Shown piece after piece: positions 27,880 through 33,765 of a stretch of DNA of 33,765 bases. The stretch's first letter is position 1; each line of letters opens with the position of its first letter. The notes under the pieces are model-generated. The model did no database searches. It was not told the origin of the DNA and saw only the letters and a list, made by a program, of their open reading frames with translations. Source of the DNA: Chara braunii (Eukaryota > Streptophyta > Charophyceae > Charales > Characeae); NCBI GenBank assembly GCA_003427395.1, contig BFEA01000183.1:249325-283089 (forward strand), read 5' to 3'. A program made the translations under genes and the position numbers.

Positions 27880-29179
27880 TGGGACACCGTCCGGGATGTT
27901 GTCGGGGACAAAGTGGGTCCAAATTATAAAAGTCGAAAAACGGGACACGCGCCGGCAGGACCGCCGGCGGGACAAGGAAACGGAATTAGTACGGAGGAAA
28001 AGTGACGGGGACTTAAGATGTCCCAAGGGAACCATGAGCAAGCACAAAGAATAATTGTGCAAGCGATCGGCACCGTCGAGATCAAGGATCTAGACGATGG
28101 GAAATATTAGCACCACTAGTGCATATACTAGTGGAGGCAAGTGGGAGAGTCATGGGGAGAAAATAATGTAAAATAATGATATGGGGATGGATGCCCAGCA
28201 GTCCGAGATGTCTCGGACTAGCTAGGCATGAGAAAATAGAGCCTTAAGAGGTTTAACATGAGATAAAGGTTCTCCTTAGAAAATCGGAGCCAAGGGGGCT
28301 CAAAATTGGACAAACAGGAGCAAAGTGGAACCCTCTAGGAGTATGGGGGTGCCTTTGTTGAAATCCGAGATATAACGGCCAAGTACCAGCCATGAACCTG
28401 GCCTTGAATGAGGCCCTAAGGCCTAGAAAGAGGGTGCACAGCAGTTTGACATTTGTCACAACTGAAATAAAATAAAAAAGAAAGAAAAATCAGAGAAAAA
28501 GGAGGGAGAATGAGACAAAGAGGGAGAAAAGAGTGGAGGAGAGTGTATCGGCCTATTGGGACCTCAACAATAGGGACTGGTAGGTCCCAACTGTGACCTT
28601 ATCCCTCCTAGATGAGGGAGCACAATCCGAATTGGAGAGATATAGCCCTTGGGGCCATATCTCAATAAAATTTGAATTGAAAATAATAAAAAAAGAGAGA
28701 AAATGCAAATAAGAAATGGTCCGTTTGCTTTTGGACCATGGATCTGAGATCAGATCTCCTGGTGGACAGGAACTAGCCGTTTTTTGTGGGCCAGCTCAAA
28801 ACGGCTAGCTCCGGAATGAGGTGGCAGCCCAAAATGGAAAGAAACAAAAGAGGGAAAGGGACAAAACTGTGCATTTGGCCCAAAAGGAGAGCCAAATGCA
28901 CCAAAAATTGAAAAAGTGGACTTAGGGGCTCAAAATTGAAGCAAGGGCTACTAGGGGATGGCATGGAATATTGTTGGCCTTGGGTCTTAGCCAGACCCTA
29001 GGCTGAAAATGTGCCGATGCATGGAAAAAATATCTCAGCCTACCGAAAATGGGGTACAACCTGAAAAAAATCGAGAAAAAGGCGTGCCCACTAGGCCTTT
29101 TTCTCTCAAGTAAAGTTGCCCCTTCGGCATTGGGACCCAAGGGGGCAGCATTTGTGAGGTAAAAAGGAGGCCGAAGTTG
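27880..29179 (+). repeat. Element B module 2: diverged duplicate of module 1, then hairpin-rich tail
   Basis: Repeats module 1 order: CGGGGACAAAGTGGG and GCCGGCGGGAC (27900-27975), AATATTAGCACCACTAGTGC (28104-28123, compare 26831), hairpin AGTCCGAGA / TCTCGGACT (28200-28219), TCCGAGATATAACGG (28364-28378), TAGGGACTGGTAGGTCCC (28572). The tail adds ACTAGCCGTTTT / AAAACGGCTAG (28772-28808) and TGCATTTGGC / GCCAAATGCA (28870-28900, perfect). No gene. Confidence 0.75.
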
Positions 29180-29700
29180 GCCAAGAGGCATTCCGAGTTG
29201 GTACCAACAACTCGGACTGCTTGTACTTGGCCAAAAAGAAGCCCGGGTATCTTCGGAAGGGCCTAGTAGTAGAATTATGCCTTGGGGGTACCTCGGTTCA
29301 CCTCAAGGCACATGGGCTGGCCGGACTGCTGGTTTCAGCCTACATAAGTTGGGAATTCCGTCCGCCACTTTCACAATTGCATGAGGAGTGCCCATGCTGC
29401 CCAAGTGAGCTCATAGGAGCACTCTTTCACTTGGAGAAGGGAGAGGGGAACCCATGTCAGTTTAGGAGCTTGGTGGAGGCCATGAGCTAGGGAGAGGAGC
29501 TCTAGAGACTAGTGAATAGGGAGGCCGGCCCTAGGGAGGTGATCCGCCATAGCCCCTGGGTATGAGGAAGAGAGAGAGGCTAGAGGGAGTCTCATTTGTC
29601 CTCCTAGAGGGGAGGACTTCATAACTATGATGATTGGAGCTTGTGGTAACTTGGGAGAAAGAGAGAGAGGAAGGAGAGAGGCTTGAAGAAGAAGGAGGCA
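29180..29700 (+). repeat. Block conserved with 2340-2890 of element A
   Basis: Begins near the hairpin TCCGAGTTG / CAACTCGGA (29192-29216). Contains GGTACCTCGGTTCACCT, CAGCCTACATAAG, GCCCATGCTGCCC, GATCCGCCATAGCCCC and GGAGGACTTCATA, all recognisable in the minus strand of 2890-2340. The short open frame 29221-29490 is not conserved in A. Confidence 0.75.
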
Positions 29701-29794
29701 AAAACCAAAAAGGTGTTTTGTGTAAGGAGGAAGAAGCCTCATCAAGATTGAGACTCCATCTCCAAGACATTAACAAGGTGAGCGGAAGGAAGAG

Positions 29795-29975
29795 GATGCT
29801 TCTTCTTCTTCTTCCTTTTCTTCTTCGTCTCCTTCTTCTTCTCCCTCTTCTCCTTCTTCCTCTTCTTGTTGTTCTTCCTCCTCTTCTTCTTCTCCTTTCT
29901 CCCCCTCTTCTTCTTCTTCTTGCTGTTCCTCTTCTTCTTCTTCTTCCTCTTCTTCTCCTTCATCTTTTTCTTATT
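29795..29975. repeat. (TTC)/(CTC)-rich polypyrimidine tract
   Basis: About 175 bp, mainly TTC and CTC triplets with rare interruptions. Counterpart of the GAA tract at 2105-2275. It lies directly before the satellite arrays, as in element A. Confidence 0.93.
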
Positions 29976-30004
29976 GGGTTACTCAAACTCTTGCTTTCTC
30001 ACCC

Positions 30005-31960
30005 ACATGTTAATAGGAGATGCTCCGATTCTTTCATGAATGATCTCATGCTCAAATCTTGTGATATAGCCTAGTGTAACTCTTGCATTTCATTCACACA
30101 CTAGTAGGAGATGTTCCGATTCTTTCATGAATGATCTCATGCATGTGATATAGCCTAGTGCAACTCTTGCATTTCACTCACACACTACTACGATTCTTTC
30201 ATGAATGATCTCGTGCTCATTACTTGTGATTTGGACTAGTGTAGATCTTGCTTTTCACTCACATGCTAGTAGGAGGTGCTCCGATTCTTTCAGGGATTGT
30301 CTTATGCTCATTACTTGTGGTTTGGACTGTTGTAGATCTTGCTTTTCACTCACATGCTAGTAGGAGATGCTCTGATTCTTTCATGGATGATCTCATGCTC
30401 ATTGCTTGTGAATTGGACTAGTGTAGATCTTGCTTTTCACTCACATGCTAGTAGGAGATCCTCCGATTCTTCGATGGATGATCTCTTGCTCATATCTTGT
30501 GATATAGCCTAGTGTAACTCTTGCATTTCACTCACACACTAGTATGATGATGTTCCCATTCTTTCATGAATGATCTCATGCTAACTACTTGTGATTTGGA
30601 CAACTGTAGATCTTGCTTTTCACTCACATGCTAGTAGGAGATCCTCCGATTCTTCCATGGATGATCTCTTGCTCAAATCTTGTGATATAGCCTAGTGTAA
30701 CTCTTACATTTCACTCACACAGTAGTAGGAGATATTCTGTTTCTTTCATGAATGATCTCATGCTCATTTCTTGTGATATAGCCTAGTGTAACTCTTGCAT
30801 TTCACTCACACACTAGTATGATGATGTTCCGATTCTTTCATGAATGATATTATGCTCATTACTTGTGATTTGGACTACTGTAGATGTTGCTTTTCACTCA
30901 CATGCTAGTAGGAGATGCTCCAATTCTTTCATGGATGATCTCATGCTCATTACTTGTGAGTTGGACTAGTGTAGATCTTGCTTTTCACTCACATGCTAGT
31001 AGCAGATGCGCCGATTCTTTCATGGATGATCTCATGCTCATCACTTGTGAATTGGAGTGTAGATCTTGCTTTTCACCCACATGCTAGTAGGAGATCCTCC
31101 GATTCTTCCATGGACGATCTCTTGCTCAAATCTTGTGATATAGCCTAGTTCAACTCTTGCATTGCACTCACACACTAGTTTAAGGATGTTCCGATTCTTT
31201 CATGGATGATATCATGCTCATTACTCGTGATTTGGACTAGTGTGGATCTTGTTTTTCATTCACACACTCGTAGGAGATGCTCCGATTCTTCTATAGATGA
31301 TCTCATGCTCATTACTTGTGATTTGGATTAGTGTAGATCTTGTTTTTCACTCACACGCTAGTAGGAGATCCTCCGATCTTTCCATATATGATCTCGTGCT
31401 CCAATCTTCTGATATAGCCTAGTGTAACTTTTGCATTTCACTCACACACTAGTAGGTGATGCTCCGATTGTTTCATGGATGATCTCATGCTTATTACTTG
31501 TGGTTTGGACTAGTGTACATCTTGCTTTTCATTCACACACTAGTACGAGATGCTCCAATTCTTCTATGGATGATCTCATGCTCAACTCTTATGATTTGGG
31601 CTACTCAAACTCTTGCATTTCACTCACACACTTGTAGGTGATGCTCCGATTCTTTCATGGATGATCTCATGCTCACTACTTGTGGTTTGGACTAGTGTAG
31701 ATCTTGCTTTTTACTCACACACTAGTAGGAGATGTTTCGATTCTTCTATGGATGATCTCATGTTCAATTCTTGTGATTTGGGCTACTTCAACTCTTGCTT
31801 TTCACTCACACACTAGTAGGAGATGCTCCGATTCTTCTATGGATGATCTCATGATCAATCCTTGTGATTTGGGCTACTTCAACTCTTGCTTTTTACTCCC
31901 ATGCTAATAGGTGATACTCCAATTCTTCAATGGATGATCTAAAGTCCATGCTAGTAGGGA
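30005..31960. repeat. Minisatellite array 3, 91-bp unit, about 21 copies
   Basis: Unit: GGAGATGCTCCGATTCTTTC, ATGGATGATCTCATGCTCAT, ACTTGTGATTTGGACTAGTG, TAGATCTTGCTTTTCACTCA, CACGCTAGTA with variants. Two main types alternate: 'TTTGGACTAGTGTAGATC' and 'GATATAGCCTAGTGTAACTC', plus a third 'GGGCTACTTCAACTC' late in the array. The variant TATGATGATGTTCC recurs 276 bp apart (30541 and 30817), about three units, which suggests block amplification. Confidence 0.95.
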
Positions 31961-32044
31961 ATACTCCGATTTTTCCATAAGTGATTTCGTGCTCAAGACT
32001 TGTGTTGTTGGACTCGTCTAGCTTGTGCTTTCCACTCACATGGT

Positions 32045-32230
32045 AGATGATGACATTCCGTTTCAAATTTGGTTGCATGCATGAGCCATGAGCATGCGTT
32101 TGAGCAAGTCTCACTCACATACATGGCTCAACTCTCACATGATGGTGGTCTGTTTCAAACTTGGTTGCATACATGAGCCATGAGCACGTGTTTGAGCGAG
32201 TCTCACTCACATACATGGCTCAACTCTCAC
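32045..32230. repeat. Two units of a 93-bp satellite variant
   Basis: TTGGTTGCATRCATGAGCCA and CATACATGGCTCAACTCTCA occur twice, about 93 bp apart. These units link array 3 to array 4 and keep the TTCCGTTTCA / GTCTGTTTCA core at the position of TTCCGGTTCA. Confidence 0.88.
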
Positions 32231-33640
32231 ATGATGATGTTCCGGTTCATACTTAGTTGATTTTTCCACCATATGCATGTGTCCTTCACTAGTTCAAGTT
32301 TCTCTTTGTCAAGTTCATGCATGTTGTGGTGTTCCAGTTCATACCTAGTTGGTCTTTCCTCCATGTGCATGTGTCCTTCACTAGTTTAAGTCTCTCATTG
32401 TCAAATTTGTGTGTCGTAGAGTTTCGGTTCATACTTAGTTGATCTCTCATCTATGTGCATGTGCCATTTCACTAGTTCAATGTTCTCATTGTCAAGTTCA
32501 TGTATGTTGTGATGTTCCGGTTCGTTCTTAGTTGATCTCTCCTCTATGTGCATGTGCCTTTTCACTAGTTCAATGTTCTCATTGTCAAGTTCATGTGTGT
32601 TGTGATGTTTCGGTTCATATTTAGTTGATCTTTCCTCCATGTGCATGTGTCTTTCACTAGTTCAAGCTTCTCATTGTCAAGTTCATGTGTGTTGTGATGT
32701 TCCGGTTCATACTTAATTGATCTTTCCTCCATATCCATGTGTCCTTCACTAGTTCAAGCTTCTAATTGTCAAGTTCGTGTATGTTGTGATGCTCTGGTTC
32801 ATACTTAGTTGATCATTTCTCCATGTGCATGTGTCCTTCATTTGTTCAAGCTCTTCATTGTCAAGTTCGTGTATGTTATGATGTTCCGGTTCATACTTAG
32901 TTGATCTCTCCTCTATGTGCATGTGCCTTTTCACTAGTTCAATCTTCTCATTGTCAAGTTCATGTATGTTGTGATGTTCTGGTTCATACTTATTGATCTT
33001 TCCTCTATGTGCATGTGCGCTTCACTAGTTCAAACTTCTCATTGTTAAGTTCATGTGTGTGGTGATGTTCCGTTCATACTTAGTTGATCCCTCCTGTATG
33101 TGCATGTGCTTTTCACTAGTTATAGCTTCTCATTGTCAAGTTTATGTGTGTTGTGATGTTCCGATTCATACTTAGTTGATCTCTCCTCTATGTGCATGTG
33201 CCTCTTCACTAGTTCAAGCTTCTCATTGTCAAGTTCGTGTGTGTTGTGATGTTCCGGTTCATACTTAGTTGATCTCTCCTCTATGTGCATGTGCTTTTCA
33301 CTAGTTCTAGCTTCTCATTGTCAAGTTCATGTGTGTTGTGATGTTCCAGTCCGTACTTAGTTGGCCTTTCCTTCATGTGCATGTGCCTTTCACTAGTTCA
33401 ATCTTCCCATTGTCAAGTGCATGTGTGTTGTAGTGTTCCGGTTCACACTTAGTTGACCTGTCCTCCATGTGTATGTGCTTTTCAGTAGTTCAATCTTCAT
33501 ATTGTTAAGTTCATGTGTGTTGTCGTGTTCCGGTCGTACTTGGTTGCTCCTTCCTACATGCGCATGTGCTCTTAAATCTCTCATTGTCAAATTCATGTGT
33601 ATTGTAGTATTCGGTTCATTCATAGTTGATCTGTCACTAT
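32231..33640. repeat. Minisatellite array 4, about 92-bp unit, about 16 copies
   Basis: TGTTCCGGTTCATACTTAGT recurs at about 32241, 32333, 32425, 32514, 32606, 32698, 32790, 32882, 32974, 33066, 33158, 33250, 33341, 33433, 33524 and 33608. Other unit phrases are CCTCTATGTGCATGTG and TCTCATTGTCAAGTTCATG. From ACTAGT to TTCCG the unit has the same 49-base length as in array 3, with scattered matches. Confidence 0.95.
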
Positions 33641-33697
33641 GGGGTGGGTGACCTACATTTGACTGCTATTACGGGGAGATGATTTGATTAGGAATAA

Positions 33698-33700
<3 letters not shown>

Positions 33701-33765
<65 letters not shown>
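33701..33765. repeat. (CT)n microsatellite to window end
   Basis: At least 32 uninterrupted CT units running into the window edge, preceded by a short non-repeat stretch (33641-33700). Confidence 0.97.

Larger units (their letters stand above)
26041..33765 (+). mobile_element. Element B: long non-coding composite element with TGTCGG terminus, running off the window
   Basis: Starts TGTCGGGACT with an immediate hairpin (GGGACT / AGTCCC) and shares its first 70 or so bases with element A's end (4307-4230, minus). Then follow a 26-bp repeat array (26602-26745), hairpin-rich DNA with an internal module duplication (26600-27310 and about 27880-28600), a block conserved with A (29180-29700), a TTC tract (29795-29975), three successive satellite subfamilies of 91-93 bp (30005-33640) and a (CT)n run to the window edge. 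ACGG precedes the terminus (26037-26040). No conserved protein was found. The minus frame 25854-26552 crosses the terminus and is probably spurious. Its other end is not visible. Confidence 0.65.

Noticed and set aside
29634-30074. 146-codon frame with long Leu runs
   Set aside because: Leu-rich part is the TTC/CTC tract read in one frame; not a membrane protein.
30005-33640. CRISPR-like regular repeats
   Set aside because: Adjacent 91-93 bp units with no unique spacers, in a eukaryotic transposon setting: ordinary satellites.

Overview
The window is eukaryotic repeat-rich DNA, almost certainly from a plant-lineage (streptophyte) nuclear genome. I found no intact host gene, rRNA or tRNA. What it holds is degraded Ty3/gypsy retrotransposons, large non-coding repeats, satellites and microsatellites. 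The gag and pol proteins of both retroelements remind me of the gypsy families that are very abundant in charophyte algae such as Chara; that is recollection, not a search result.

Layout. (1) 1-4307, 'element A': lies in minus orientation, starts at 4307 with TGTCGGGACT, and runs leftwards through hairpin-rich non-coding DNA into a GAA tract and two tandem arrays of about 90 bp. (2) 4308-5332: low-complexity DNA and a decayed Cys/His-rich reading frame. (3) 5333-13272, 'element 1': a Ty3/gypsy element with an LTR-like 5' end, primer-binding-like site, long leader and gag. Its gag C-terminus-protease-RT-integrase middle is now inverted, and it ends in plus-strand integrase C-terminus/chromodomain and a second LTR-like copy. 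(4) 13262-13740: fragments of other LTRs. (5) about 14040-24085, 'element 2': a second Ty3/gypsy element (gag, zinc knuckle, protease, RT, RNase H, integrase) with many stops. (6) 18008-22924, 'element C': a 4917-bp non-coding insertion that splits the RNase H of element 2 and is flanked by the direct repeat CCGT. (7) 24086-26040: unrecognised DNA with microsatellites. (8) 26041-33765, 'element B': a longer plus-oriented relative of element A with the same terminus, the same order of blocks, a TTC tract and then about 91-bp tandem arrays, running off the window.

The most interesting signal is the group A, B and C. All three begin TGTCGG followed by a short terminal hairpin, and all three abut the tetramer CCGT or its complement ACGG. 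C has CCGT on both sides and ends ...CGACA. None encodes a recognisable transposase. All are dense in perfect short hairpins, and they carry satellites. CCGT target duplications with TGT...ACA ends are known for Ginger1 DNA transposons, and TG...CA ends with 4-6 bp duplications are known for LTRs, so C may be a non-autonomous Ginger-like element or a giant solo LTR. C also carries a short piece resembling the second-largest subunit of RNA polymerase II.

Nothing here forms a working operon or pathway. The coding remnants are retrotransposon polyprotein pieces with stops, frameshifts, deletions and inversions. Several duplications next to ambiguous bases or gaps could be assembly artefacts; these are flagged.
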